From Phycisphaeraceae bacterium (GTDB lineage Bacteria; Planctomycetota; Phycisphaerae; Phycisphaerales; UBA1924): 35,230 nucleotides of DNA. The notes below the pieces were generated by a model that was given only the letters and a program-made list of their open reading frames with translations, had not been told where the DNA came from and searched no databases. Both the position numbers and the translations under genes were made by a program. Location: NCBI GenBank assembly GCA_019636565.1, contig JAHBXG010000036.1, forward strand, positions 1 through 35,230, read 5' to 3'. Of the stretch, positions 21,907 to 29,459 are shown piece after piece (position 1 is the stretch's first letter; the number at the start of each line of letters is the position of its first letter).

Positions 21907-22395
21907 CTATTTCGTCGGCTCTTTCATGAGCACCTGGCGCTGCATGAGGGTCCAGAGTTCCCCGACGGTCTTGCGTGCGGCGGGGTTCTGGGCGGACTGC
22001 ACCTGGCCGTTCAGGAACGGGCGGATGCGAACGGCGGAGCGGTCCGGGCCATCGGGCAGGACCTCGATGCAAATGGCGTAGAAATCCGGCGGCTTGTCTT
22101 GCGCGCCGCCACCCCGGGTGAGGATGGCGGTGAGTATGAGCAGCGTCGCGTTGGCGGCGACGGACGGGTCTTCGCGGCGTTCGGCGGTGAGGAGGCCGGC
22201 GTCGGCATCGGAGACGTGGATCTGGTAGCCGGCGTCGAAGAGCGCGCTGGATGCCGCGGCGAAGGCGCGGTCGGCGGGGACCTCGACTTCACGGACCTGA
22301 AGAGCGTCCAACTGGGTTGCGGTCATTGGCTGCGTGGTTTCGCAGCCGCCGAGCGCGGCGAGCGAAAGCAGGGTGATGAAGGTGAAGTTTCTCAT
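21907..22395 (-). CDS. small lipoprotein, third tandem paralogue (operon gene 4)
   Basis: 162 residues. The signal peptide ends in the lipobox L-G-G-C18. The mature start, M-T-A-T-Q-L-D-A-L-Q-V-R-E-V-E-V, and later A-L-F-D-A-G-Y-Q-I ... S-D-A-D-A-G-L-L-T-A align with the same positions in the two upstream genes, so these are tandem paralogues. No named domain can be assigned. The start overlaps the preceding gene's stop as ATGA, so translation is coupled. Last gene of the four-lipoprotein operon. Confidence 0.8.
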   Translation of the reverse strand: MRNFTFITLLSLAALGGCETTQPMTATQLDALQVREVEVPADRAFAAASSALFDAGYQIHVSDADAGLLTAERREDPSVAANATLLILTAILTRGGGAQDKPPDFYAICIEVLPDGPDRSAVRIRPFLNGQVQSAQNPAARKTVGELWTLMQRQVLMKEPTK

Positions 22396-22850
22396 CCGCC
22401 CGTCGCCGGAGAGGGTTCTTGCTTCAGCATGCGCCGCTGCACGGCGGACCAGAATGCGGAGACGCGCTCGTTGCTTTCGACATGCCGGCCGAAATCGCGG
22501 TACTGGACGCGGAGATCGCACTCGGACGGGCCGGATTGAATCACCCAGATGGAGATGGTGTCGACCATCGCGGGACCGGTCATGCCGCCGGAGCGCTGGA
22601 ATGCGTCGCGCTGGGAGGAGGGGACTTTCGCGGCGGTCACCGTGCCGGCGGCCTGATCGGAAGCGGTGTAGAAGTAGCCTTGATCGAGGATCACGGCGCT
22701 CGCGGCGCGCAAGACATCGTCGCGCTTGCCTTCGACCTTGCGGGTTTCGAGCGCTTCCCACTGGGTGGGAGTGAGAGGCGGCGTCGCTTCGCAGCCCGCG
22801 AAGGCGGCAAAGAAAAGGGCCACGGCGAAGAGCGCGAGAGCGCGAATCAT
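22392..22850 (-). CDS. small lipoprotein, second tandem paralogue (operon gene 3)
   Basis: 152 residues. Lipobox F-A-G-C20. It shares the L-T-P-T-Q-W-E-A-L-E-T-R-K-V-E motif and I-L-D-Q-G-Y ... S-D-Q-A-A-G-T-V-T-A with its neighbours. The start codon overlaps the upstream stop by one base (TAATG) and its own stop overlaps the downstream start (ATGA). Function unknown; an envelope location is expected. Confidence 0.8.
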   Translation of the reverse strand: MIRALALFAVALFFAAFAGCEATPPLTPTQWEALETRKVEGKRDDVLRAASAVILDQGYFYTASDQAAGTVTAAKVPSSQRDAFQRSGGMTGPAMVDTISIWVIQSGPSECDLRVQYRDFGRHVESNERVSAFWSAVQRRMLKQEPSPATGG

Positions 22851-23284
22851 TACTGATTCCTCGGCACGCTCGACGCGGTCAGACGCCGGTCGATGGTGTT
22901 GAGGATTTCGTCGATGCGTTCCTTGTTGACGCGGGTTTGGCCGGCGAAGCCGGTGCTCACTCGAACGGAGGTGCGCTTGGGCCCGGCCTGATCGAGTTTG
23001 ATCTGGACCATGCCGTTCTGGCTCACCGCGCTCAGAAAACCGCCCCGCTTGTCGGAGGTGCGGATGGTGTAGCCGAGATCAAAGAGCGCCCCCACCGTTG
23101 CATCGAATGTCGGGTCGAAGGCGTAATCGAACTCGCGAGTCTGGAGCGCGTTGAGCGCGGTCTGCGAATACTGCTCATCGACGGCGCAGCCGGACATGAG
23201 AGAGGTAGCGCCTGCGGCGAGCACAACTGCGAAGAGGATTGGCTTCATGGTCGAATTCAGAAACGATTTTGCGGTCGGCTTCAT
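22850..23284 (-). CDS. small lipoprotein, first tandem paralogue (operon gene 2)
   Basis: 144 residues from 23284, or 132 from an in-frame ATG at 23248. The shorter form gives a more usual signal peptide before the lipobox M-S-G-C; neither start has a clear Shine-Dalgarno, but 23284 lies only 15 nt after the upstream stop. The mature part has S-Q-T-A-L-N-A-L-Q-T-R-E-F-D and A-L-F-D-L-G-Y-T-I ... S-D-K-R-G-G-F-L-S-A, matching the next two genes. It is the most diverged of the three. Confidence 0.75.
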   Translation of the reverse strand: MKPTAKSFLNSTMKPILFAVVLAAGATSLMSGCAVDEQYSQTALNALQTREFDYAFDPTFDATVGALFDLGYTIRTSDKRGGFLSAVSQNGMVQIKLDQAGPKRTSVRVSTGFAGQTRVNKERIDEILNTIDRRLTASSVPRNQ

Positions 23285-23299
23285 CTGGGCTCGCTGGGA

Positions 23300-23695
23300 T
23301 CAGTACTTGATCGCGCTCAGGCGATAGTCGGTGACGATGTCTTTATCGTTGAAGTAGACGATGAGCAGCGTGGAGCGCGAACTCGAACGCACGCGGTCGC
23401 CACCCTGGCCGATGAGGATGAGCGTCGCGTAGTCGGAGCGCTTTTCCCAATCGAAGTTGGTCTTGTCGTAGGTCCAGATCTGCTGGCCGTCCTTGTGCGT
23501 GACGAGATCTGGTGGGCCGAAGGCTTCCTGCACCTCTGCTTGGGTGGTCTGGTCCTTGACCAGATTCAGTTTGACACCACCAGGCGTGAGCGCGGCCTGC
23601 TTGGTTGGGATGTTGTCCTGCTGTTGAGTCTGGCAGGCGACGAGAGAAACAGAACTTGCGAAGAGAGCCGTGACCGAGAGCAGCGTGAAACGCAT
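23300..23695 (-). CDS. SmpA/OmlA (BamE)-like small lipoprotein, first operon gene
   Basis: 131 residues. Lipobox L-V-A-C21. After a Gln-rich linker, T-T-Q-A-E-V-Q-E-A-F-G-P-P-D and Q-I-W-T-Y-D follow the pattern of SmpA/OmlA (BamE-like) domains, small folds found in outer-membrane lipoproteins. Assembly of outer-membrane proteins is the role of true BamE; here only fold similarity is claimed. AAAGGAG precedes the ATG by 6 nt, and TACAAT (minus strand, 23730-23725) is a possible -10. It heads an operon with three small paralogous lipoproteins (23284 to 21907). Confidence 0.75.
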   Translation of the reverse strand: MRFTLLSVTALFASSVSLVACQTQQQDNIPTKQAALTPGGVKLNLVKDQTTQAEVQEAFGPPDLVTHKDGQQIWTYDKTNFDWEKRSDYATLILIGQGGDRVRSSSRSTLLIVYFNDKDIVTDYRLSAIKY

Positions 23696-23858
23696 GGGGA
23701 ACTCCTTTGCTAGCCGACACTAACATTGTAGGCGGCTCTGGCCACAGATGGTGGCAGAGAAAAACGCGGAGCGTTACGAAGGGATAGCGAGCAGGGCGGC
23801 GGGGAAACGAAGCCAGCGTGGGTGGTCCAGAGCTTTGGACTGAAGTGGATGGTGCGCG

Positions 23859-25061
23859 TTACCTGCCGCCGCTGGTCTTGCCGCTGCGCGCGCCGGTCGT
23901 CGTGGCGGAAATGTCGAGTTCGATTTCAAGCGCTCCGAAGATTTGGACAAAATCTTTCATCGGTACTTTGAACACGCCGGACGTGGTCGGATAGCCGTTT
24001 TCGAGGCCCGGGGCACCCTTTGGCGCAAAGTTGTTGCCGTGCGGGTTCCAGATGACGACCTGATCACCCTGCGGCTCGTAGCCGATGATCGCGTAGGCGT
24101 GGCGTTCGGGGATGCCGGGGGGCAGATCTTCGGGGTAAGTCCCGGCGCCGACGAGTTTTTTCCTCGACAGCGCATTCTTGAGTTTCTCCCGCGTCATGCG
24201 AGTGATTTCCTGGGGCTGGGCCCGCAACTGGAACTTTGCTTCTCCGTTGCCGGAAATCTGAACCGATGACTTGATGAGATACTGCTCCGAATCGTGCCCG
24301 GTCAGTACACGGATGGTGGTCAGCATCGAGCCGCCGAACGCGATGGCGTCCGAGGCGACGCCCTCCTTGTGATCCTGCGGGAACTGCGCCTGCCTGAGCG
24401 TTCCGAACGCCTTTTCGAACACCGCGACCCAGGTTCCTTCTTCGCCGGTCGTGGAGGACGTCGCGATTTCCGCGTCGGTGAGCGGCGGAATCACGATCGT
24501 TTCGTTGTCTGCGAAACTCACCTTCAGAGTTCCGTTGCGCTGCAGCGCGATCATGCGTTTCACCAGATCGTGCTGCTTGTTGACGAGTGCGCCGATCATC
24601 GAAACGAAGTAGCAGTCGCCGAGCATCCCCTGCTTGAACTGCTTGATATCGACGGTCGGGTAGTTGAAGAGCGCGCGGTTGGGATTCGAGATTCGCGTTT
24701 GCGCAACGGAGAATCCCTTGTTCCAATCGGGCCCGTAGAAGGAACGGATTTCGGGGCGCTGCGAAACGGAGCCGTCCTTTGCCTTCTGCGTCTTCGGGGC
24801 CGCGGCCTGGAAATATTCGAGCGTCAACGCGGGCATGCGATAGCCGAGGCGCTGCATGGTCTTGATCGCGCCGATTGCGGCGGCTTCATCTCCCTTGATA
24901 CTCGGCTCGACAACAAGCCGGTCGATCTCTTCGGGCGCGAGCGAACCGTTGTGATTGAGATCCCAGCGGGTGAAATTCGCCTGCACGACATCGATGAATT
25001 CCGGCGATGCGTTCGCGTCGGGAGCCGCCAGCATCAGAATGCCGCAGAGGAGAATCGTCAT
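23859..25061 (-). CDS. secreted EF-hand plus calpain-type (family C2) cysteine protease
   Basis: 400 residues from the ATG at 25061. The signal peptide ends near residue 18 (A-N-A-S). A canonical EF-hand loop starts at D34 (D-L-N-H-N-G-S-L-A-P-E-E45). The protease core follows: Q-G-M-L-G-D-C150-Y-F, then H321-A-Y-A-I-I-G-Y, then W-N339-P-H-G, giving the complete Cys-His-Asn triad of calpains. The layout suggests calcium-responsive proteolysis outside the cytoplasm (inferred). The C-terminus is a short Ser/Gly/Arg tail without a sorting motif. A -10 (TATCAT) lies 6 nt upstream of the ATG and no good Shine-Dalgarno is seen, so the transcript may be leaderless. A start 12 codons upstream is possible but would disturb the signal peptide. 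Confidence 0.85.
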   Translation of the reverse strand: MTILLCGILMLAAPDANASPEFIDVVQANFTRWDLNHNGSLAPEEIDRLVVEPSIKGDEAAAIGAIKTMQRLGYRMPALTLEYFQAAAPKTQKAKDGSVSQRPEIRSFYGPDWNKGFSVAQTRISNPNRALFNYPTVDIKQFKQGMLGDCYFVSMIGALVNKQHDLVKRMIALQRNGTLKVSFADNETIVIPPLTDAEIATSSTTGEEGTWVAVFEKAFGTLRQAQFPQDHKEGVASDAIAFGGSMLTTIRVLTGHDSEQYLIKSSVQISGNGEAKFQLRAQPQEITRMTREKLKNALSRKKLVGAGTYPEDLPPGIPERHAYAIIGYEPQGDQVVIWNPHGNNFAPKGAPGLENGYPTTSGVFKVPMKDFVQIFGALEIELDISATTTGARSGKTSGGR

Positions 25062-25067
25062 ATTCCC

Positions 25068-25097
25068 ATGATAATTGAACGGGCTCGGCGACCGCAA
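25068..25097 (-). promoter_or_regulatory. candidate leaderless promoter of the calpain-like gene
   Basis: Minus strand: TTGCGG (25097-25092), 18-bp spacer, TATCAT (25073-25068), then 6 nt to the ATG at 25061. It lies in the 118-bp divergent region before the TerB-like gene. Confidence 0.4.
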
Positions 25098-25179
25098 GGT
25101 CCTGATGCCGATAGAATCATCCCCCCTATCGGAGGGGACTTGGGAATGCCGCGCCGGGTGCGCGGGAAGGAGTTCTGAA

Positions 25180-25761
25180 ATGAGTTTTTCGCAGTCACGC
25201 GACGCGTTCCAGGATCGTGGGCAGAGCCTTGAAGAGGGTTATTTCCGGACTCGCGATGCCCAACTGGTGGACAAGTTGCGCAACGTATTCGAAGCCAAAG
25301 TCGCGAAGGACGCGATTCGGAACGCCACCGGGATAACCGACGAGACATTCCTCGATCGGATGCTGGAATTGAACATCAAGGGTGAGATGCTTACCGCCTT
25401 CAAGCTCTTCCCGCTGGTGGAGGTGGCATGGGCGGATGGCTCGTTTGACCAGGCGGAAGCCGATGCGGTGATCGCAGCCGCGGCCAAGCAGGGAATCCCA
25501 CGCAATAGCGAGGTCCTGGCGCAACTGAAGGAGTGGCTCAAGAAGGGTCCGACACCCGATGGACGGGCCCTTTGGAAGATGTATGCCGCGGAACTGCGGA
25601 AGACGCTGACACCCGCTGAACTTGCGACTTTCCGCGACGACATGGTGAAACACGCACACTCGGTGGCGCAGGCCAGTGGCGGTATTCTGAAGGTGTTTCT
25701 CTCGGAAAGCCGCGAAGAAAAGCGCGCTATTCAGGAATTGAAGAAGGACCTGACTGTTTGA
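25180..25761 (+). CDS. TerB-like domain protein
   Basis: 193 residues, cytosolic. The central part L-V-E-V-A-W-A-D-G-S-F-D-Q-A-E-A-D-A-V-I-A-A-A-A matches the acidic helix-loop signature of TerB/DjlA-N-like domains (A-D-G-x-x-x-x-x-E), thought to bind metal. The rest is all-helical. TerB proteins are linked to tellurite resistance and stress modules, but no other ter gene is here, so that role should not be assumed. AAGGAG precedes the ATG at 25180 by 7 nt. It is convergent with the next small gene, 12 bp apart. Confidence 0.7.
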   Translation: MSFSQSRDAFQDRGQSLEEGYFRTRDAQLVDKLRNVFEAKVAKDAIRNATGITDETFLDRMLELNIKGEMLTAFKLFPLVEVAWADGSFDQAEADAVIAAAAKQGIPRNSEVLAQLKEWLKKGPTPDGRALWKMYAAELRKTLTPAELATFRDDMVKHAHSVAQASGGILKVFLSESREEKRAIQELKKDLTV

Positions 25762-25773
25762 TTTGACGCTGAC

Positions 25774-26046
25774 TCATGGTTCGGTGACGATCGCGCGAGC
25801 CATCGCGACGGACGACCGATGCCGGAGCAGAGCAAGTTGCTGGGGGCTGCACGGCTCGAGCGTGTGCAGCCACTCACGGATCAGCGCCAGTTGTGCGTGC
25901 GCGATCTGGATGGCACTGAGCCGAATCAGAATCACATCGGCGGGAGGGGCGTTTGGCGCGCGGGCGAGCAGTTTCGCCCGGATGCGCGACGCGATGTCGT
26001 TGGCGATTGAATCGAAAGCACTGCTCGCGAAGATGTCTTTCGCCAT
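25774..26046 (-). CDS. hypothetical small helical protein
   Basis: 90 residues from the ATG at 26046, preceded by AGAGGT at a good distance; the frame is open further to 26139 but those codons overlap a divergent gene. It is predicted to be all-helical (F-D-S-I-A-N-D-I-A-S-R-I-R; L-I-R-L-S-A-I-Q-I-A-H-A-Q-L-A-L-I-R-E-W-L). No family recognised. Confidence 0.5.
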   Translation of the reverse strand: MAKDIFASSAFDSIANDIASRIRAKLLARAPNAPPADVILIRLSAIQIAHAQLALIREWLHTLEPCSPQQLALLRHRSSVAMARAIVTEP

Positions 26047-26124
26047 GCCGCGAACCTCTCGCGGAACTACGCGGGGAGCGATGCCGCGACAACGGAATCG
26101 ATCCGACCGATCCTCGCGTTCTGC

Positions 26125-26394
26125 ATGGAGGCGAATCACGCCTGCGACTTCATCGGGGTGTTTGGGCTTTCACTCGCGCTCGCGGCATGGTCGTGCTCAC
26201 TGTGGCGTGACGGGGTGCGAGGGCTGGCGGTAGTAGGACTAGCCGCGGGTATCGGTGCCCCGGCCCTGCTACTGCTCGGGAAGTTTCCGATGAGCGTGCA
26301 TGGGTTTGGTGCCTTCGTACTTGCCCAGACCGTTTGGATGGTCGGCGTCGGATTTCAGATGTGGCGGGGCACACTGCCGCCAGCCACAAGTTGA
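26125..26394 (+). CDS. hypothetical small membrane protein
   Basis: 89 residues with about three hydrophobic segments (near 10-24, 31-50, 58-77): F-I-G-V-F-G-L-S-L-A-L-A-A-W, then V-V-G-L-A-A-G-I-G-A-P-A-L-L-L-L, then F-G-A-F-V-L-A-Q-T-V-W-M-V. No Shine-Dalgarno is evident at the ATG. Its last 40 bp overlap the end of the convergent SRPBCC gene. Plausible but not certain. Confidence 0.45.
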   Translation: MEANHACDFIGVFGLSLALAAWSCSLWRDGVRGLAVVGLAAGIGAPALLLLGKFPMSVHGFGAFVLAQTVWMVGVGFQMWRGTLPPATS

Positions 26395-26867
26395 GCGATT
26401 CGGTCTTTGCGGTACTGAAAAATGCGCTCCAGGTCCGGACGCACCAACCACCGGTGAAGGACGCCTCCGAGCAGGGGCACCCAACTCGGTACATCGCGTG
26501 GGATGTATCGGACTCGATCAACAATTCGCGTGGCCTCGCGCCCGTCTGGCGTTTGCATTGTCTCAAACGTGTGCGTGTGTTCCCAGAGCAAGTACGGGCC
26601 ACGAATCTGCGTGTCGATGAATTTGTGAGGTGGCTGGTATTCGGTGATGCGGGTTCGCCAGCGGATGGGGATGCCTCGGAGGCGGATTTTGTATTCGATG
26701 ATCGCGTCGTTTTGCATGCGGATCGGGCTTGGGGTGAGGATGCGGAAGTTGAGCCAGGGCGGGGTAATGGCCTCGAGGTTTTCAGGCGCCTCGAAGAACG
26801 CAAAGACCTCGGAGCGGGGCCGCGTGATCTCCTGATGCGTTTCAAGGATGAACGGTTCACGCATCAT
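26355..26867 (-). CDS. SRPBCC (polyketide cyclase/START-like) family protein
   Basis: 170 residues, cytosolic. The N-terminus I-T-R-P-R-S-E-V-F-A-F-F-E-A-P-E-N-L-E-A-I-T-P-P-W-L and the later H-K-F-I-D-T-Q-I-R-G-P-Y-L-L-W-E-H-T-H-T-F are the usual signatures of the SRPBCC helix-grip fold that holds hydrophobic ligands. The ligand is unknown. The start overlaps the stop of the SolA-like gene as ATGA, so the two form an operon with this gene second. Confidence 0.8.
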   Translation of the reverse strand: MMREPFILETHQEITRPRSEVFAFFEAPENLEAITPPWLNFRILTPSPIRMQNDAIIEYKIRLRGIPIRWRTRITEYQPPHKFIDTQIRGPYLLWEHTHTFETMQTPDGREATRIVDRVRYIPRDVPSWVPLLGGVLHRWLVRPDLERIFQYRKDRIAQLVAGGSVPRHI

Positions 26868-28036
26868 GCTGCTCCGGAGCGCCAGCGAAGAAACTGGATG
26901 GGAAGTGCGGTAGTTCCCAATGTTGCAAGGTCCGCAGCAGCCAGGCCCATAGCCGGCGACAATTTGAATCCGTGTCCGGAACAGGCGGAAACAACGATGA
27001 CATTCTCGTGCTCGGGGTGACGGTCAATCAGAAAATGCTGATCCGGCGTGCTGGTATAGAGACAGACCTTGGCATCAAGGAGTTTGCGATCGGTGGATAT
27101 GGCTCCGGGAATGCGCGATTCGAGAAAGGTCGCGAGCGAGGCGATTTCCTCGTCACGCACGCGACGATCGACGGCGTCGGGATCGGATGGATCACCGAGC
27201 TTGTGAAGTGCAACTTTGAAGCCATCGCCCCCGGGAGGCATCTGACCGGATGCCTCCGGATCAAACATGGGAAATCCGTAGTGAGCCGATCCATCGGGCT
27301 CGCTGATCGCCCACGCGGGCATTTGCGGTGCGTGAAAAAGGCGGCTCCCTGAAGACCGGAACCAGGCCAGTACCTGACGAGTAACGGTGAGTACCGGCTT
27401 CAATTCCAGAACCAATTTCGGCATCCAAGCGCCGGCGCAGAGCACAACCGATGCGGCGCTTAATACACGCTTGCTGGTGTGAACCTCGACGGAGCGGGCA
27501 GCCGCGTTCCATTTCGTGACTGATTCGTTGGTGTAGGTGCGAGCACCGAGCTCGCGTGCCTGCGAAAGAGTCGCTGCAATGGCATTCTCCGGAAAGAGCA
27601 CGCCGGTGGTCGGCTCGAAAAAGGCCTGCTCTTCGGCACGGATTGCGAACTGCGGAAATCGAGAGGATGCGGCATCCGCGGCCAGCAATTCATGGGCGAG
27701 CCCGTGCGTGCGAGCGCTGTGGAGCGAACCGCGGACAAAGGGATCGCGTGACGTTCCGATGTAGACCCCGCCGGTCATCCGAAACACCGGCATGGGGGTA
27801 CATGCCTGCAACTCGTGCCAGCGCTCGTACGACTTGTGCAGCAGGGGAACGTAATCGGGATGTTCGAAATAGCAGAGGCGTATGAGACGTGAGCGGCCGT
27901 GCGACGAACCTTGATCATGAGGCGGCTCGAACCGATCGATGCCGGCGCAGCGGATGCCGCGTTGTGCGAGCGCGAGCAACGTGGCGGACCCTGCGGCGCC
28001 CAGTCCAACCACGATAACGTCGGGCGAACCGTCCAT
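26864..28036 (-). CDS. solA: N-methyl-amino-acid oxidase (SolA / monomeric sarcosine oxidase family)
   Basis: 390 residues. Flavoenzyme that oxidatively removes the methyl group of N-methyl amino acids, giving formaldehyde, the amino acid and H2O2. Seen: FAD-binding G-L-G-A-A-G (11-16), the family motif G-S-S-H-G-R-S-R-L-I-R-L (43-54), and A-C352-S-G-H-G-F-K, where the Cys forms the covalent FAD link in this family. Length is normal. The exact substrate (sarcosine or N-methyl-tryptophan) cannot be told. First gene of a two-gene operon with the SRPBCC gene. Confidence 0.85.
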   Translation of the reverse strand: MDGSPDVIVVGLGAAGSATLLALAQRGIRCAGIDRFEPPHDQGSSHGRSRLIRLCYFEHPDYVPLLHKSYERWHELQACTPMPVFRMTGGVYIGTSRDPFVRGSLHSARTHGLAHELLAADAASSRFPQFAIRAEEQAFFEPTTGVLFPENAIAATLSQARELGARTYTNESVTKWNAAARSVEVHTSKRVLSAASVVLCAGAWMPKLVLELKPVLTVTRQVLAWFRSSGSRLFHAPQMPAWAISEPDGSAHYGFPMFDPEASGQMPPGGDGFKVALHKLGDPSDPDAVDRRVRDEEIASLATFLESRIPGAISTDRKLLDAKVCLYTSTPDQHFLIDRHPEHENVIVVSACSGHGFKLSPAMGLAAADLATLGTTALPIQFLRWRSGAA

Positions 28037-28151
28037 GTGGCATGGTACGGTGGGGTGTCATCCGCGCCGGGGATGACGGCGGTTGCCAGGCTTGAGAGTG
28101 GCTGGGGAAGGCGCTGCAAAATGGATTAGAATCACCGCGAAGGAGCCCGCG

Positions 28152-28613
28152 ATGAAATACCTGGTTGCTGCACTGATGACTTTGCTCTCGATGGCAGTCG
28201 TGTCCGGTTGTGAATCAGCGCCTGAAAAGATCTCGGGTGGCCCGGACGCGATTCGCTCGCTATTGGGCAACTGGACACTCGATTCGATTGGGGACAAGAG
28301 CTTTGCGATGCTTGTGCCGCAGGATGCGGCAGCGAAGAAGCCGACTCTCGACATCAGCGCCGATGGAAAGGTTTCGGGCTTCGCCGGCGTAAACCGGATG
28401 ATGTCGTCGCTGAATTTGGATGCGATTTCGAAGGGCGATTTCAAGCTCGCCCCGGCGGGCACGACCATGATGGCGGGGCCGGAGTACGCGATGAAACTCG
28501 AGCGCGAGTATCTGGACGCGCTCGCGAAGGTTCGCAACTTCAGGGTGGATGGTTCGAAGCTGACTCTGACGGATGGCGCGACCCAGATCATGCAGTTCGT
28601 GCGGGGCGGGTGA
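28152..28613 (+). CDS. META/HslJ-like domain lipoprotein
   Basis: 153 residues. The signal peptide ends in the lipobox V-V-S-G-C20. The mature part has the META-domain order: L-G-N-W-T-L-D-S-I, then P-T-L-D-I-S-A-D-G-K-V-S-G-F-A-G-V-N-R, then L-A-P-A-G-T-T-M-M-A-G, and L-T-L-T-D-G at the end, as in HslJ. HslJ-type proteins are linked to stress resistance in enterobacteria; the biochemical role is unclear. AAGGAG lies 7 nt before the ATG and TAGAAT (28127-28132) could be its -10. Confidence 0.8.
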   Translation: MKYLVAALMTLLSMAVVSGCESAPEKISGGPDAIRSLLGNWTLDSIGDKSFAMLVPQDAAAKKPTLDISADGKVSGFAGVNRMMSSLNLDAISKGDFKLAPAGTTMMAGPEYAMKLEREYLDALAKVRNFRVDGSKLTLTDGATQIMQFVRGG

Positions 28614-28615
28614 AT

Positions 28616-28636
28616 CGGCCGGGTCTCTCCGGGCCG
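28616..28636 (+). terminator. possible terminator stem-loop
   Basis: CGGCC and GGCCG pair around a G/C-rich interior and TCTCT loop, two bases after the stop at 28613. No T-run follows. Confidence 0.3.
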
Positions 28637-28701
28637 AGGCCCTTATCCTAACAAATATCTATCATGCATCGAAAATGGCTTGTGAATTGGAGATATCATG
28701 G

Positions 28702-28730
28702 TTGACACGCCGAAAATAGAATGATATTCT
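28702..28730 (+). promoter_or_regulatory. near-consensus sigma-70 promoter of the TetR gene
   Basis: TTGACA (28702-28707), exactly 17 bp, TATTCT (28725-28730). The best housekeeping-type promoter in the window. The ATG lies 9 nt after the -10 with no Shine-Dalgarno, so the mRNA probably begins at or within two bases of the start codon. The surrounding ~100 bp is AT-rich compared with the flanks. Confidence 0.75.
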
Positions 28731-28731
28731 A
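28717..28731. promoter_or_regulatory. probable TetR operator overlapping the -10
   Basis: TAGAAT-GAT-ATTCTA is a perfect 6-3-6 inverted repeat covering the whole -10 hexamer; ATTCTA is repeated once more directly downstream (28732-28737 region). This placement fits autorepression by the TetR protein encoded next. Confidence 0.55.
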
Positions 28732-28739
28732 ATTCTAAT

Positions 28740-29420
28740 ATGTGGGCGAACGCTGAGGAGTTGAAGGAATTGCAGCCGCGCCAGCAGCGAAGCCGGGAGA
28801 CGCGACGCCGGATATTGACGGCGGCGAACACGCTGCTGCGGACGCGACCGTTTGGCACGCTGAGCGTTCAGGAAATCGCCACTGCCGCGGGCTGCTCGAT
28901 CGGTGCGTTTTACGGCCGGTTTCGCGGCAAGGACGACCTGCTTGCCCCACTGCTCGACCGGCACAATCGATCGATTCTGCGCGGATTGCGATGGGCGAAG
29001 GCGGCACCGGGATGGCAAGCGATGTCGCTCGAAGAGCGCCTCGAGTGGATCACACGGATGACGGTTTGGACATTCCGGAGCAGGCGGTGGCTCATTCGTG
29101 CCCTGGCCATGTATGTGCGACAGGACAGCGAACATGTCACGGGCATCGACCACGGCTGGCGCGCCGGCTTTGCGCGGTGTGCGCGGAGTCTGCTCATCGA
29201 CTTTGGCGACCAGATCGCGCACGCCGACCGCGACGGTGCGATCGACTTTGCGTTGTTTCTGATTTCGACGCTCTGCCGCGAACGGGTTCTATTTGGCGAA
29301 CTGTCGGAACGGGAGTGGGTCATCGAGGGTGACGACGCGCTGGTGTCGGAAGTTTCGCGGGCGGCTTGCTCGTATCTGAAGGGCAGCGAGAGCCTTCGCG
29401 GTTGCTGGCTTGGGGCGTGA
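28740..29420 (+). CDS. TetR/AcrR family transcriptional regulator
   Basis: 226 residues. The N-terminal HTH domain (~20-70) is clear: R-R-R-I-L-T-A-A-N-T-L-L, then G-T-L-S-V-Q-E-I-A-T-A-A-G-C-S-I-G-A-F-Y-G-R-F-R-G-K-D-D-L-L. The C-terminal helical ligand-binding part is variable and gives no hint of the inducer. It is probably self-regulated through the dyad on its promoter. No transporter or enzyme gene is coupled to it; the next gene, 39 bp downstream, encodes a tagged secreted protein and could be cotranscribed. Confidence 0.9.
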   Translation: MWANAEELKELQPRQQRSRETRRRILTAANTLLRTRPFGTLSVQEIATAAGCSIGAFYGRFRGKDDLLAPLLDRHNRSILRGLRWAKAAPGWQAMSLEERLEWITRMTVWTFRSRRWLIRALAMYVRQDSEHVTGIDHGWRAGFARCARSLLIDFGDQIAHADRDGAIDFALFLISTLCRERVLFGELSEREWVIEGDDALVSEVSRAACSYLKGSESLRGCWLGA

Positions 29421-29459
29421 GAGTTTCCGTTCGTTCTGTGATTTTCATGGAGAAAAGAG

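Noticed and set aside
25180..25761. Tellurite resistance locus
   Set aside because: Only a single TerB-like domain protein is present; no terC, terD or terZ-like genes.
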